Shown here: positions 1 through 10,993 of the stretch, one piece after another
How positions within the stretch are numbered: position 1 is the stretch's first letter
Layout of the letters: each line of letters begins with the position of its first letter
NCBI RefSeq assembly: GCF_000720455.1
Contig: NZ_JOAK01000002.1
Location: forward strand, 248,001-312,000
DNA from: Streptomyces virginiae
GTDB lineage: Bacteria > Actinomycetota > Actinomycetes > Streptomycetales > Streptomycetaceae
Reading direction: 5' to 3'
Length of the DNA: 64,000 nucleotides
The notes under the pieces: model-generated
Told to the model about the DNA's origin: nothing
Databases searched by the model: none
Seen by the model: the letters and a program-made list of their open reading frames with translations, nothing else
Made by a program: the position numbers and the translations under genes

Positions 1-1
1 T

Positions 2-844
2 TCCAGCCCGCACACATCCGCGACACTGACGCTGCCGCCGACGGCGCGTCTGCTCAGCTGCCGAGTCCTCGACACCGTCCACCGGCCCATCCGGCAGGCC
101 GCGTTCGAGGTGACGGATCCGATCGGCCGTCGGATCGTCAGCGGCGAGACCGACCCGTTCGGCGGCTTCACGGCCGCCGTGCCGGAGGGGGAGTACCGGC
201 TCTCCGTCACCGCCGAGGGGTACACGCCGTTCCACGGGGTCACGCTCGTGGGGGACCCGGCCCAGCCCGGTACGGGGGAGATCATCCTCGACGCGGTGGA
301 GCCGCCGATCCTGCCGCAGCCCGGCCACTGGGAACTCGACCCGACGCACTCGTCCATCGGTTTCACGGCCCGGCACATCGGCCTCGCCCGGATCAACGGA
401 CGGTTCAACACCTTCGCCGGGGCGGTGCGCATAGCCGACCGCATGGAGGACTCCTCCATGCACGTGATCATCGACGCGGCGAGCATCGACACCGGGGTCC
501 GGCTGCGCGACGACCACCTGCGGTCGGGGGACTTCCTGGACGCGGTCCGCCACCCGACGGTGGAGTTCTACAGCGAACGGTTCATCCACCGCACCGGCGG
601 CCGGTGGGCCGTCGCGGGCGCCCTGACCCTCCACGGGGTGAGCCGGTCCGTGACCCTGGACACCCAGTACCTCGGCCTGGGCACGGGCATGGAGGGCGAG
701 GTGCGGGCGGCCTGCCGGGCCACCGCCGAACTGCACCGCGAGGACTTCACCCTCAACTGGCAGTCGATGCTGGCCCACGGGATCGCGGCGATCGGTTCGA
801 GCGTGGACGTGGCACTGGACGTCCAGATCGTGCACAAGGCCTGA
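2..844 (+). CDS. YceI family protein with N-terminal carboxypeptidase-regulatory-like domain (5' partial)
   Basis: The frame is open to the left edge of the window, so the true start lies upstream; an internal GTG at 110 would cut into a folded domain and is not preferred. The visible part has two domains. The first (about residues 20-75 of the visible frame) resembles a carboxypeptidase-regulatory-like or SpaA-like beta-sandwich, with a DPFGGF turn and a PEGEYRLSVTAEGY strand. The second is a complete YceI lipocalin-like barrel, recognisable from WELDPTHSSIGFTARHIG, GRFNTFAG and the C-terminal FTLNWQ. YceI proteins bind isoprenoids or amphiphilic ligands in other bacteria; the substrate here is unknown. 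No signal peptide is visible because the N-terminus is missing. It converges with the small gene at 857. Confidence 0.85.
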   Translation, partial: SSPHTSATLTLPPTARLLSCRVLDTVHRPIRQAAFEVTDPIGRRIVSGETDPFGGFTAAVPEGEYRLSVTAEGYTPFHGVTLVGDPAQPGTGEIILDAVEPPILPQPGHWELDPTHSSIGFTARHIGLARINGRFNTFAGAVRIADRMEDSSMHVIIDAASIDTGVRLRDDHLRSGDFLDAVRHPTVEFYSERFIHRTGGRWAVAGALTLHGVSRSVTLDTQYLGLGTGMEGEVRAACRATAELHREDFTLNWQSMLAHGIAAIGSSVDVALDVQIVHKA

Positions 845-856
845 CCCCGGCGGGGC

Positions 857-1099
857 TCAGGGGGCCTCCAGCCAGCCTTCGTACTCGGCGGCGAGGTCGT
901 CCAGCGCGCCGGCGTCGAGCCGTTCCCGCGGGTCCTCGACGACCACCAGCCACTGGGCGTCCTCGGCGTCGTCCTCGCCGGCCAGCGCGTCGCGGACCAA
1001 CTGCGGTTCCTCCGGGAGGCCGAAGCGGTCGACGGCCTCCTGCGCCACCTCCTCGGCGGCGTCGCGGTCGGGCAGGACGAGTACATGTCGCACGTTCAC
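857..1099 (-). CDS. small acidic hypothetical protein
   Basis: An 80-residue frame starting at GTG 1099, between convergent YceI (12 bases away) and divergent holA. The protein opens with a hydrophobic strand (VRHVLVLPD) followed by a DRDAAEEVAQEAV helix, and is very rich in Asp and Glu. The pattern suggests a small alpha/beta fold, perhaps ferredoxin-like, but no motif gives a function. No membrane segment or signal peptide. Support comes from codon bias, the snug fit between neighbours and the sensible start. I do not recognise the family beyond a conserved hypothetical beside holA. Confidence 0.6.
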   Translation of the reverse strand: MNVRHVLVLPDRDAAEEVAQEAVDRFGLPEEPQLVRDALAGEDDAEDAQWLVVVEDPRERLDAGALDDLAAEYEGWLEAP

Positions 1100-1175
1100 C
1101 GGGCCATTGTCGAATACGCGGTGGAGGGGGCCGGGGCGCGGGGGGCTGTCAGTGCGGCGTGGGATGCTGGGGGCG

Positions 1176-2168
1176 ATGGCCACCAGGAAGAACTCCACCG
1201 ACGATCCCCTTGCCCCGATCACCCTCGCGGTGGGGCAGGAGGAGCTGCTGCTCGACCGCGCCGTGCGGGAGGTGGTGGCGGCCGCCCGTGCCGCCGACGC
1301 CGACACCGACGTCCGCGACCTCACTTCCGACCAGCTCCAGCCCGGCACGCTGGCCGAGCTGGCGAGCCCCTCGCTCTTCTCCGAGCGCAAGGTGCTGGTC
1401 GTGCGCAACGCGCAGGACCTGTCCGCCGACACGGTCAAGGAGGTCAAGGCCTACCTCGCCGCGCCCTACGAGGAGATCGCGCTGGTCCTCCTCCATGCGG
1501 GCGGCGTCAAGGGCAAGGGCCTGCTGGACGCGGCGCGCAAGGCCGGCGCCCGGGAGATCGCCTGCCCGAAGATGACGAAGGCGGCGGACCGGCTCGCCTT
1601 CGTGCGGGGGGAGTTCCGCACGCTGGGCCGTTCGGCGACCCCGGAGGCGTGCCAGACGCTGGTCGACGCCATCGGCAGCGACCTGCGGGAGCTGGCGAGC
1701 GCCGCGGCGCAGCTGTGCGCGGACGTCGAGGGGACCATCGACGAGGCCGTCGTCGGCCGCTACTACACCGGCCGGGCCGAGGCCTCCAGCTTCACCGTCG
1801 CCGACCGGGCGGTCGAGGGGCGTGCGGCGGAGGCCCTGGAAGCCCTGCGCTGGTCCCTGGCCACCGGCGTGGCCCCCGTCCTGATCACCAGTGCGCTGGC
1901 GCAGGCGGTCCGCGCGATCGGCAAGCTCGCCTCGGCCCCGCGCGGGGCCCGGCCCGGGGACCTCGCCCGCGACCTCGGCATGCCGCCGTGGAAGATCGAC
2001 CGGGTCCGCCAGCAGATGCGGGGCTGGTCGGCGGACGGCGTCGCGGACGCGCTGCGCGCCGTCGCCGCCGCCGACGCGGGGGTCAAGGGCGGGGGCGACG
2101 ACCCCGAGTACGCCCTGGAGAAGGCGGTCGTCGCGGTGGCCCGCGCGGCCCGCCCCCAGCGCCGCTGA
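1176..2168 (+). CDS. holA: DNA polymerase III subunit delta
   Basis: Delta is the wrench of the DNA polymerase III clamp loader: it binds the beta clamp and opens it for loading on primed DNA. The 330-residue product has the family layout: an N-terminal AAA+-like domain lacking a working Walker A motif (starting around ITLAVGQEELLLDRAV), a middle domain (TPEACQTLVDAIGSDLRELASAAAQL) and a C-terminal collar domain ending in ARPQRR. The start is ATG 1176, preceded by GGGGG; an in-frame ATG at 1164 adds only four residues. It is probably monocistronic, ending at a strong hairpin shared with convergent rpsT. Confidence 0.92.
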   Translation: MATRKNSTDDPLAPITLAVGQEELLLDRAVREVVAAARAADADTDVRDLTSDQLQPGTLAELASPSLFSERKVLVVRNAQDLSADTVKEVKAYLAAPYEEIALVLLHAGGVKGKGLLDAARKAGAREIACPKMTKAADRLAFVRGEFRTLGRSATPEACQTLVDAIGSDLRELASAAAQLCADVEGTIDEAVVGRYYTGRAEASSFTVADRAVEGRAAEALEALRWSLATGVAPVLITSALAQAVRAIGKLASAPRGARPGDLARDLGMPPWKIDRVRQQMRGWSADGVADALRAVAAADAGVKGGGDDPEYALEKAVVAVARAARPQRR

Positions 2169-2205
2169 TCCGTGCCCCGAAGGCCCCGCCGGCCCCGGAG
2201 CAGCG

Positions 2206-2254
2206 CGAAGGCCCCGGCCGTCACCCTGGGGAAGGGGGACGGCCGGGGCCTTCG
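2206..2254. terminator. bidirectional terminator between holA and rpsT
   Basis: Perfect 17-bp inverted repeat: arms 2206-2222 and 2238-2254, loop of 15 bases. It lies between the 3' ends of convergent holA and rpsT and can serve both. There is no long T-run, as is usual in high-GC actinomycetes. Confidence 0.8.
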
Positions 2255-2376
2255 GTCACTGCTCGTGTTGCGCCGCACCCGCGTGGCGAACGCTTCGTGT
2301 GCGGAGCGGGGTGCCGGTCAGGAGCGGGAGAGAGGGCCCGCTGGGTCCCTTCCGGCGATCACATCGAGTGCGGAAC

Positions 2377-2637
2377 TCAGATGGCGGCAACCTTGGAGGC
2401 CAGCGCCGACTTCTTGTTGGCGGCGGCGTTCTTGTGGATGACACCCTTCGAGACAGCCTTGTCCAGCTTCTTGGAAGCCAGGCGGGCCGCAGCGGTGGCC
2501 TTCTCCGCGTCGCCGGCGAGGATGGCCTCGTTGGCCTTGCGGATGAAGGTGCGCAGCTCGGACTTGACCGACTTGTTGCGAAGGCGAGCCTTCTCGTTGG
2601 TCTTGTTCCGCTTGATCTGGGACTTGATGTTCGCCAC
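2377..2637 (-). CDS. rpsT: 30S ribosomal protein S20
   Basis: An 86-residue, very basic, Lys/Ala-rich helical protein beginning [16 protein letters not shown], the signature of bacterial S20, which binds 16S rRNA early in 30S assembly. Length is normal. The start codon is GTG, with AAAAGG upstream. It is divergent from lepA across about 250 bases that must hold both promoters, an arrangement common in actinomycetes. Codon use is strongly biased, as expected of a ribosomal protein gene. Confidence 0.97.
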   Translation of the reverse strand: MANIKSQIKRNKTNEKARLRNKSVKSELRTFIRKANEAILAGDAEKATAAARLASKKLDKAVSKGVIHKNAAANKKSALASKVAAI

Positions 2638-2893
2638 GAAAGAGCCTTTTCAGGTTCAGAGTTTGATCTTCGGATTGTGTCCCGACAGCTGAGAGGGCAT
2701 ACGAGACACAGCTGCCCAGGCTACCAGGCGCGCTCCTGGCGGCCCAAACCGAGCGCACTGCCCCGTCCATGGGACCATGGGAGCCTGCGTATGGACCGAC
2801 ATCGCGCCGCCGAGAGCGACCGGAGCCGGACTGTCCGCTCAGACCGACGCTCCGAAAACGCTTCCGACTGCGACCCGAGAATCAGGACACTGC

Positions 2894-4759
2894 GTGCCCG
2901 CGATCCCCAGCCACGTGCCCGAGCCGAGCCGTACCGACCCGGCGCTGATCCGCAATTTCTGCATCATCGCGCACATCGACCACGGCAAGTCGACCCTTGC
3001 CGACCGGATGCTCCAGCTCACCGGTGTCGTCGACCAGCGGCAGATGCGCGCCCAGTACCTCGACCGCATGGACATCGAGCGTGAGCGCGGCATCACGATC
3101 AAGTCCCAGGCGGTGCGACTGCCCTGGGCGCCCACCACGGGCGAGGGTCAGGGCAGCACCCACATCCTCAACATGATCGACACCCCCGGGCACGTCGACT
3201 TCACCTACGAGGTCTCGCGCTCGCTCGCCGCGTGCGAGGGCACGATCCTGCTGGTGGACGCCGCCCAGGGCATCGAGGCGCAGACCCTCGCCAACCTGTA
3301 CCTGGCGATGGAGAACGACCTCGCGATCGTCCCCGTCCTCAACAAGATCGACCTGCCGGCCGCCCAGCCGGAGAAGTTCGCCGAGGAGCTCGCGAACCTG
3401 GTCGGCTGCGACCCCGACGACGTGCTGCGCGTCTCGGCCAAGACCGGCATGGGCGTGGACGCGCTGCTGGACAAGGTCGTCGCCACCGTCCCGGCCCCGG
3501 TCGGCGTCAAGGACGCCCCCGCCCGCGCGATGATCTTCGACTCGGTCTACGACTCCTACCGCGGCGTCGTCACGTACGTCCGTGTGGTCGACGGCCAGCT
3601 CAACAAGCGCGAGCGCATCAAGATGATGTCCACCGGCGCCACCCACGAGCTGCTGGAGATCGGTGTCTCCTCCCCGGAGATGACCCCGGCCGACGGCATC
3701 GGCGTCGGCGAGGTGGGCTACATCATCACCGGCGTGAAGGACGTCCGCCAGTCCAAGGTCGGTGACACCATCACCAGCCTGCACAACGGCGCGACCGAGG
3801 CCCTCGGCGGCTACAAGGACCCGAAGCCGATGGTCTTCTCGGGCCTCTACCCGCTCGACGGCTCCGACTACCCGGACCTGCGCGAGGCCCTGGACAAGCT
3901 CCAGCTCAACGACGCCGCGCTCGTCTACGAGCCCGAGACCTCCGCGGCGCTCGGCTTCGGCTTCCGCGTCGGCTTCCTCGGCCTGCTCCACCTGGACGTG
4001 GTCCGCGAGCGCCTGGAGCGCGAGTTCGGCCTCGACCTGATCGCGACCGCGCCCAACGTGGTCTACCGGGTGGTCCTGGAGGACGGCAAGGAAGTCACCG
4101 TCACCAATCCGAGCGAGTTCCCCGAAGGCAAGATCAAGGACGTCTTCGAGCCGGTCGTCCGGGCCACCGTGCTCGCCCCGACCGAGTTCATCGGCGCGAT
4201 CATGGAGCTGTGCCAGCAGCGCCGCGGCACGCTCCTCGGCATGGACTACCTCTCCGAGGACCGCGTCGAGATCCGCTACACCCTCCCGCTCGCCGAGATC
4301 GTCTTCGACTTCTTCGACCAGCTGAAGTCCAAGACGCGCGGCTACGCCTCCCTCGACTACGAGCCCACCGGCGAGCAGGCCTCCAGCCTGGTCAAGGTCG
4401 ACATCCTGCTGCACGGCGACAAGGTCGACGCCTTCTCCGCCGTCTGCCACAAGGACGCCGCCTACGCCTACGGCGTGCGCCTCGTCGCCAAGCTGCGCGA
4501 GCTCATCCCGCGGCAGGCCTTCGAGGTGCCGATCCAGGCGGCCGTCGGCTCCCGCGTCATCGCCCGCGAGACCATCCGCGCCATCCGCAAGGACGTCCTC
4601 GCCAAGTGCTACGGCGGTGACATCTCCCGTAAGCGGAAGCTGCTGGAGAAGCAGAAGGAAGGCAAGAAGCGCATGAAGATGGTCGGCTCCGTGGAGGTCC
4701 CGCAGGAGGCCTTCATCGCCGTCCTCTCCAGTGACGAGTCCGGCGCGAAGAAGAAGTAG
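2894..4759 (+). CDS. lepA: elongation factor 4 (ribosomal back-translocase LepA)
   Basis: A 621-residue translational GTPase. G1 is AHIDHGKS (residues 26-33), followed by the switch region [10 protein letters not shown]3 DTPGHVDF and G4 NKID. The EF-Tu-like domain II, two EF-G-like domains and the LepA-specific C-terminal domain ([20 protein letters not shown]) follow. LepA/EF4 acts on 70S ribosomes in stalled or misassembled translation complexes. The start is GTG 2894, which gives the family-standard N-terminus; the frame is open further upstream but that sequence looks non-coding. The gene is followed by a hairpin terminator. Confidence 0.96.
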   Translation: MPAIPSHVPEPSRTDPALIRNFCIIAHIDHGKSTLADRMLQLTGVVDQRQMRAQYLDRMDIERERGITIKSQAVRLPWAPTTGEGQGSTHILNMIDTPGHVDFTYEVSRSLAACEGTILLVDAAQGIEAQTLANLYLAMENDLAIVPVLNKIDLPAAQPEKFAEELANLVGCDPDDVLRVSAKTGMGVDALLDKVVATVPAPVGVKDAPARAMIFDSVYDSYRGVVTYVRVVDGQLNKRERIKMMSTGATHELLEIGVSSPEMTPADGIGVGEVGYIITGVKDVRQSKVGDTITSLHNGATEALGGYKDPKPMVFSGLYPLDGSDYPDLREALDKLQLNDAALVYEPETSAALGFGFRVGFLGLLHLDVVRERLEREFGLDLIATAPNVVYRVVLEDGKEVTVTNPSEFPEGKIKDVFEPVVRATVLAPTEFIGAIMELCQQRRGTLLGMDYLSEDRVEIRYTLPLAEIVFDFFDQLKSKTRGYASLDYEPTGEQASSLVKVDILLHGDKVDAFSAVCHKDAAYAYGVRLVAKLRELIPRQAFEVPIQAAVGSRVIARETIRAIRKDVLAKCYGGDISRKRKLLEKQKEGKKRMKMVGSVEVPQEAFIAVLSSDESGAKKK

Positions 4760-4784
4760 CCACCCCTGCCGTCACCCGGCGTAC

Positions 4785-4815
4785 ACAGGCCTCCGCGCAT
4801 TGCGCGGGGGCCTGT
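4785..4815 (+). terminator. rho-independent-like terminator after lepA
   Basis: Arms 4785-4798 and 4802-4815 pair over 14 bp with one G-U wobble and a 3-base loop, followed by TTCGTT. It lies 25 bases after the lepA stop. Confidence 0.75.
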
Positions 4816-4994
4816 TTCGTTATCAAGCGGCCGCTCGCCAACTCTTACGCGCACGCCGGAGGCGCTCTAGTCTGATCACTGCTCGACGGTTACTCGCCAG
4901 TTTAAAAAGTCAACGGCTGCAAACCCGCCAGTCCCAAGCGCCCCCAGCGCCCCACGCCCACGCACTGCCCGCGTGGTTCGGTCCGGAGGATGTC

Positions 4995-6887
<1,893 letters not shown>

Positions 6888-6920
6888 GCCTGCCGCGGGA
6901 CCGGCGGGGCGGGGCGGTGA

Positions 6921-6966
6921 CCCGCCCCGCACCCCCCGCGCCTCGAACGCCGGCGGGGCCGAGGCG
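6921..6966. repeat. dispersed GC-rich repeat, copy A
   Basis: Contains CCGCGCCTCGAACGCCGGCG and continues with GGGCCGAGG. It is the same element as the copies at 20531, 24448, 53119 and 58784, in the variant with CTCGAACG in place of CTCAAACG. It fills the gap between the acyl-CoA ligase and hemW and may act as a terminator or mRNA-end structure. Confidence 0.7.
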
Positions 6967-7013
6967 GTCACCGGCGGGGCCCGGGGGTGCGCCGGGTGCG
7001 GGATGATGGGGGC

Positions 7014-8246
7014 ATGCCTTCCGCACTCCCCGACGGTGAACCCATGCCCGAAGACGGCTCGCTGCCGTCCCACGCCCTGGCGGGCGCGGGGGAGCGGCCG
7101 CTCGGGTTCTACCTGCACGTCCCCTACTGCGCCACGCGCTGCGGGTACTGCGACTTCAACACCTACACGGCCACCGAGCTGCGGGGCACCGGAGGCGTGC
7201 TCGCCTCCCGCGAGAACTACGCCGACACCCTGATCGACGAGGTCCGCCTCGCGCGCAAGGTCCTCGGCGACGACCCGCGGCCCGTCCGCACCGTCTTCGT
7301 CGGCGGCGGCACGCCGACGCTGCTGCCCGCCGCCGACCTCGTACGCATGCTCGCGGCGATCCGGGACGAGTTCGGCCTGGCCGACGGCGCCGAGATCACG
7401 ACGGAGGCCAATCCGGAGTCCGTGGACCCGGCGTACCTGGCCGAGCTGCGCGCCGGGGGCTTCAACCGGATCTCCTTCGGCATGCAGAGCGCCAAGCAGC
7501 ACGTCCTGAAGGTCCTCGACCGCACCCACACGCCCGGGCGCCCCGAGGCGTGCGTCGCCGAGGCCCGCGCGGCGGGCTTCGAGCACGTCAACCTCGACCT
7601 GATCTACGGCACGCCCGGCGAGAGCGACCAGGACTGGCGGGACTCCCTCGCCGCCGCCCTCGCGGCCGGCCCGGACCACGTCAGCGCCTACGCGCTGATC
7701 GTCGAAGAGGGCACGCAGCTGGCCCGCCGGATCCGCCGCGGCGAGGTCCCCATGACCGACGACGACGTCCACGCCGACCGCTACCTGATCGCCGACGAGG
7801 TCATGGCCCAGGCCGGCTACTCCTGGTACGAGGTGTCGAACTGGGCCACCTCGCAGGCCGGACGCTGCCTGCACAACGAGCTGTACTGGCGCGGCGCCGA
7901 CTGGTGGGGCGCCGGGCCGGGCGCGCACTCGCACGTGGGCGGGGTGCGCTGGTGGAACGTCAAGCACCCCGGTGCCTACGCCGCCGCCCTCGCGGAGGGC
8001 CGCTCCCCGGGCGCGGGGCGCGAGCTGCTGTCGGAGGAGGACCGCCGCGTGGAGCGGATCCTGCTGGAGCTGCGCCTCGTGGACGGCGTCCCGCTGTCCC
8101 TGCTCGCCCCGGCCGGCCTCGCGGCCTCCCGCAAGGCCCTCGCGGACGGTCTCCTGGAGTCCGGACCGTACGGGGCGGGGCGGGCCGTCCTGACCCTGCG
8201 CGGGCGGCTGCTGGCCGACGCCGTGGTCCGGGACCTGGTCGACTGA
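7014..8246 (+). CDS. hemW: radical SAM family heme chaperone HemW
   Basis: A 410-residue radical SAM protein. The [4Fe-4S] motif is CATRCGYC (Cys39, 43, 46; CX3CX2C) followed by DF. True coproporphyrinogen dehydrogenase HemN has a fourth cysteine (CX3CX2CXC), so this is the HemW type, which binds heme and is thought to deliver it to cytochromes. GGGTPT (about 98), NRISFGMQS and a C-terminal HemW/HemN domain are present. Start ATG 7014 follows a G-rich stretch; the N-terminal 25 residues are variable. It converges with the DUF3097 gene 13 bases away. Confidence 0.92.
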   Translation: MPSALPDGEPMPEDGSLPSHALAGAGERPLGFYLHVPYCATRCGYCDFNTYTATELRGTGGVLASRENYADTLIDEVRLARKVLGDDPRPVRTVFVGGGTPTLLPAADLVRMLAAIRDEFGLADGAEITTEANPESVDPAYLAELRAGGFNRISFGMQSAKQHVLKVLDRTHTPGRPEACVAEARAAGFEHVNLDLIYGTPGESDQDWRDSLAAALAAGPDHVSAYALIVEEGTQLARRIRRGEVPMTDDDVHADRYLIADEVMAQAGYSWYEVSNWATSQAGRCLHNELYWRGADWWGAGPGAHSHVGGVRWWNVKHPGAYAAALAEGRSPGAGRELLSEEDRRVERILLELRLVDGVPLSLLAPAGLAASRKALADGLLESGPYGAGRAVLTLRGRLLADAVVRDLVD

Positions 8247-8259
8247 CCACGCGCCGGGT

Positions 8260-9069
8260 TCAGGCCTCGCCGCCGGCCGTGACGAAGTCGATCAGTTCCT
8301 CCACGCGGCCCAGCAGGGTCGGCTCCAGGTCCTTGTAGGAGCCCACCCGGGACAGGATGTGCTGCCAGGCCGCCCCGGTGTTCTCCGGCCAGCCCAGCGC
8401 CCTGCAGACGCCCGTCTTCCAGTCCTGGCCGCGCGGGACCACCGGCCACGCCGGGATGCCCAGCGCGGACGGCTTCACCGCCTGCCAGACGTCCACGTAC
8501 GGGTGGCCCACCACCAGCACGTCCGGCGAGGTCACCGAGGCGGCGATACGGGACTCCTTCGAGCCGGGCACCAGGTGGTCCACCAGCACGCCCAGCCGGG
8601 CGTCCGGCGCCGGACCGAACTGCGCCACCACCGCCGGCAGGTCGTCGACGCCCTCCAGGTACTCGACCACCACGCCCTCGATGCGCAGGTCGTCGCCCCA
8701 GACCCGCTCCACCAGCTCGGCGTCGTGCCGGCCCTCGACGTAGATCCGGCCCGCCCGGGCCACCCGCGCCCGGGCACCCGGGACGGCGATCGACCCCGAC
8801 GCCGTACGGGCCGGCGCCGACGGGCCGCGGGGCGGGCGGACCAGGGTGACGACCGCGCCGTCCAGCAGGAAGCCCCGCGGCTCCATCGGGAACACCCGGC
8901 GCTTGCCGAAGCGGTCCTCCAGGGTCACCGTGCCCGCCTCGCAGGCCACCACCGCGCCGCAGAAGTCCGTACCCGCCACCTCGACCACCAGGTCCGGTTC
9001 CGCGGCGACCTCCGGCACGGCCTTGGGTCGCTTCCACTGCGGGGTCAGGTCGGGGGAGTACTCGCGCAT
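8260..9069 (-). CDS. DUF3097 domain-containing protein
   Basis: A 269-residue soluble protein matching the actinobacterial DUF3097 family as I know it: the N-terminus [16 protein letters not shown], a central [21 protein letters not shown] block that resembles a TOPRIM-like or OLD-like acidic strand (EGxxD), and the C-terminal [16 protein letters not shown]. Function is unknown; the [10 protein letters not shown] element hints at metal-dependent nucleic acid chemistry, which is inference. Start ATG 9069 is chosen because the conserved N-terminus begins there; the frame extends upstream without conserved sequence. It is co-directional with the MBL gene upstream (34 bases). Confidence 0.82.
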   Translation of the reverse strand: MREYSPDLTPQWKRPKAVPEVAAEPDLVVEVAGTDFCGAVVACEAGTVTLEDRFGKRRVFPMEPRGFLLDGAVVTLVRPPRGPSAPARTASGSIAVPGARARVARAGRIYVEGRHDAELVERVWGDDLRIEGVVVEYLEGVDDLPAVVAQFGPAPDARLGVLVDHLVPGSKESRIAASVTSPDVLVVGHPYVDVWQAVKPSALGIPAWPVVPRGQDWKTGVCRALGWPENTGAAWQHILSRVGSYKDLEPTLLGRVEELIDFVTAGGEA

Positions 9070-9103
9070 CCGGCCGACACTAGGAGAGCCGCGCGCCTCC
9101 CGC

Positions 9104-9823
9104 CTACGACACGCCGGAACGGGCCGCCAGTGTGGCGCGTTGCGCACGCACGAACTCCGCCCCGACCACCGCTCCGTGACCCGGCACGTACAGCGCGTCC
9201 TCGCCGCCCAGCGACAGCAGCCGGTCCAGGGCGGCGGGCCACTGCCGCGGCACCGCGTCCGGGCCCGCCAACGGCTCGCCCGACTCCTCGACCAGGTCCC
9301 CGCAGAACACCGTCTCGCGTTCGCCCGGGACGAAGACGGCCAGGTCGTGCCCGGTGTGCCCGGGCCCCACGTTGGCCAGCAGCACCTGCACCCCGCCCAG
9401 CTCCAGCGTCCACTCGCCCGACACCGGATGGCCGGGCAGCACCAGCAGGTCCACCGCCTCGGCCGCCTCCTCCTCCGCGAGCCCGTGCCGCACCGCGTCC
9501 GCGCGCAGCTCCTCGCGGCCCGACGCGAGGAGCCCGGCCAGCCCGACCGCCCCGAAGACCTCGACCCCGGCGAAGGCGGACGCCCCCAGTACGTGATCGA
9601 AATGCCCGTGCGTGAATGCGATATGGGTCACGCTCCGGCCGGTCAGCCGCTCGGCCTCCGCCCGCACCCGCGCGCCCTCGCGCACGCTCGACCCCGGGTC
9701 GATCAGAAGGACGGACTCGTCCCCCACCACCAGTCCCACCGTGCAGTCCCACACCGGCAGACGCCGCCGGCCGGCCCGTCCGGTGAGCCGTTCCCAGCCC
9801 GCCTCTTCCCAACGCACGTCCAT
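9104..9823 (-). CDS. MBL fold metallo-hydrolase
   Basis: A 239-residue metallo-beta-lactamase fold protein. The zinc motif THGHFDH lies at residues 71-77; a downstream His (GPGHTGHD) and the terminal VPGHG complete a binuclear site, so it should be a working hydrolase. There is no signal peptide, so it is probably cytoplasmic. The substrate is unknown; glyoxalase-II-like or quorum-lactonase-like activities are possible. It is divergent from hrcA, and its start is about 75 bases from the CIRCE operator. Confidence 0.85.
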   Translation of the reverse strand: MDVRWEEAGWERLTGRAGRRRLPVWDCTVGLVVGDESVLLIDPGSSVREGARVRAEAERLTGRSVTHIAFTHGHFDHVLGASAFAGVEVFGAVGLAGLLASGREELRADAVRHGLAEEEAAEAVDLLVLPGHPVSGEWTLELGGVQVLLANVGPGHTGHDLAVFVPGERETVFCGDLVEESGEPLAGPDAVPRQWPAALDRLLSLGGEDALYVPGHGAVVGAEFVRAQRATLAARSGVS

Positions 9824-9851
9824 GCCGCGACGCTACCCTGGCGGGCCTCCC

Positions 9852-9882
9852 TTGCCAGGGTCTCTGTACCCGGCCGTACACT
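9852..9882 (+). promoter_or_regulatory. candidate housekeeping promoter of hrcA-dnaJ2
   Basis: TTGCCA (9852-9857) and TACACT (9877-9882) are separated by 19 bases, slightly longer than the usual 16-18 for the principal sigma factor. The CIRCE element begins 15 bases after the -10, where bound HrcA would block initiation or early elongation. Confidence 0.45.
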
Positions 9883-9896
9883 GAGCGGGGGATTCC

Positions 9897-9921
9897 TGGC
9901 ACTCGAACGTACAGAGTGCCA
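9897..9921. promoter_or_regulatory. CIRCE operator (HrcA-binding inverted repeat)
   Basis: TGGCACTC, nine bases, GAGTGCCA: a perfect 8-bp inverted repeat with the diagnostic 9-base spacer of CIRCE (consensus TTAGCACTC-N9-GAGTGCTAA). It lies 55 bases before hrcA, so HrcA probably represses its own operon and thereby dnaJ2. Confidence 0.92.
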
Positions 9922-9976
9922 ACGAACGGCAGAACACGGCAGAACACGGCAACGGATCACGCTGGAGGTGTGCGCG

Positions 9977-10993
9977 ATGCTCAGCGAACGCAGACTCGAA
10001 GTGCTGCGCGCCATCGTCCAGGACTACGTCGGGACGGAGGAGCCCGTCGGCTCCAAGGCGCTCACCGAGCGGCACCGGCTCGGCGTCTCGCCCGCGACCG
10101 TGCGCAACGACATGGCGGTGCTGGAGGAAGAGGGCTACATCGCCCAGCCCCACACCAGCGCCGGCCGGATCCCCACCGACAAGGGCTACCGCCTCTTCGT
10201 CGACAAGCTGGCGGGGGTCAAGCCCCTGTCGACGCCCGAGCGCCGGGCCATCCAGAACTTCCTCGACGGAGCCGTCGACCTCGACGACGTCGTCGGCCGT
10301 ACGGTGCGGCTGCTCGCGCAGCTCACCCGGCAGGTCGCGGTCGTCCAGTACCCGAGCCTGACCCGGTCGACCGTCCGGCACGTGGAGCTGCTCTCGCTCG
10401 CACCCGCGCGCCTGATGCTCGTACTGATCACGGACACCGGACGCGTCGAGCAGCGGCTCGTCGACTGCCCGAGCCCCTTCGGCGAGGCCTCGCTCGCCGA
10501 CCTGCGGGCCCGGCTCAACAGCCGGGTCGTCGGCCGGCGCTTCACCGACGTGCCCCCGCTCGTCCAGGACCTCCCGGAATCCTTCGAGGCCGACGACCGC
10601 GGCACGGTCTCCACGGTGCTCTCGACCCTCCTCGAAACCCTGGTCGAGGAGGCGGAGGAGCGGCTGATGATCGGCGGTACCGCCAATCTCACCCGCTTCG
10701 GACACGATTTCCCCCTGACGATCAGGCCGGTGCTGGAGGCGCTGGAGGAGCAGGTCGTGCTCCTCAAGCTGCTCGGCGAGGCCAACGAGTCGGGAATGGC
10801 CGTAAGGATCGGGCACGAGAACGCCTACGAGGGGCTCAACTCCACGTCGGTCGTCTCGGTCGGTTACGGTTCGGGCGGCGAAACGGTCGCCAAACTCGGC
10901 GTGGTCGGACCGACCCGCATGGACTACCCCGGAACGATGGGAGCGGTACGCGCAGTGGCACGTTACGTCGGACAGATCCTGGCGGAGTCGTAA
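9977..10993 (+). CDS. hrcA: heat-inducible transcriptional repressor HrcA
   Basis: A 338-residue repressor of class I heat-shock genes. An N-terminal winged helix (about residues 1-75; [27 protein letters not shown], then [18 protein letters not shown] and [16 protein letters not shown]) binds CIRCE; the rest is the GAF-like dimerisation and inserted domain ending in [14 protein letters not shown]. Start ATG 9977 has GGAGG 8 bases upstream; an in-frame GTG at 9968 overlaps that site. It is directly followed by dnaJ2 with no intervening base. The CIRCE operator upstream indicates autoregulation and heat induction. Confidence 0.96.
   Translation: MLSERRLEVLRAIVQDYVGTEEPVGSKALTERHRLGVSPATVRNDMAVLEEEGYIAQPHTSAGRIPTDKGYRLFVDKLAGVKPLSTPERRAIQNFLDGAVDLDDVVGRTVRLLAQLTRQVAVVQYPSLTRSTVRHVELLSLAPARLMLVLITDTGRVEQRLVDCPSPFGEASLADLRARLNSRVVGRRFTDVPPLVQDLPESFEADDRGTVSTVLSTLLETLVEEAEERLMIGGTANLTRFGHDFPLTIRPVLEALEEQVVLLKLLGEANESGMAVRIGHENAYEGLNSTSVVSVGYGSGGETVAKLGVVGPTRMDYPGTMGAVRAVARYVGQILAES

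Noticed and set aside
2777..2893. N-terminal extension of LepA
   Set aside because: The sequence upstream of GTG 2894 is not LepA-like and would include the promoter region shared with rpsT.
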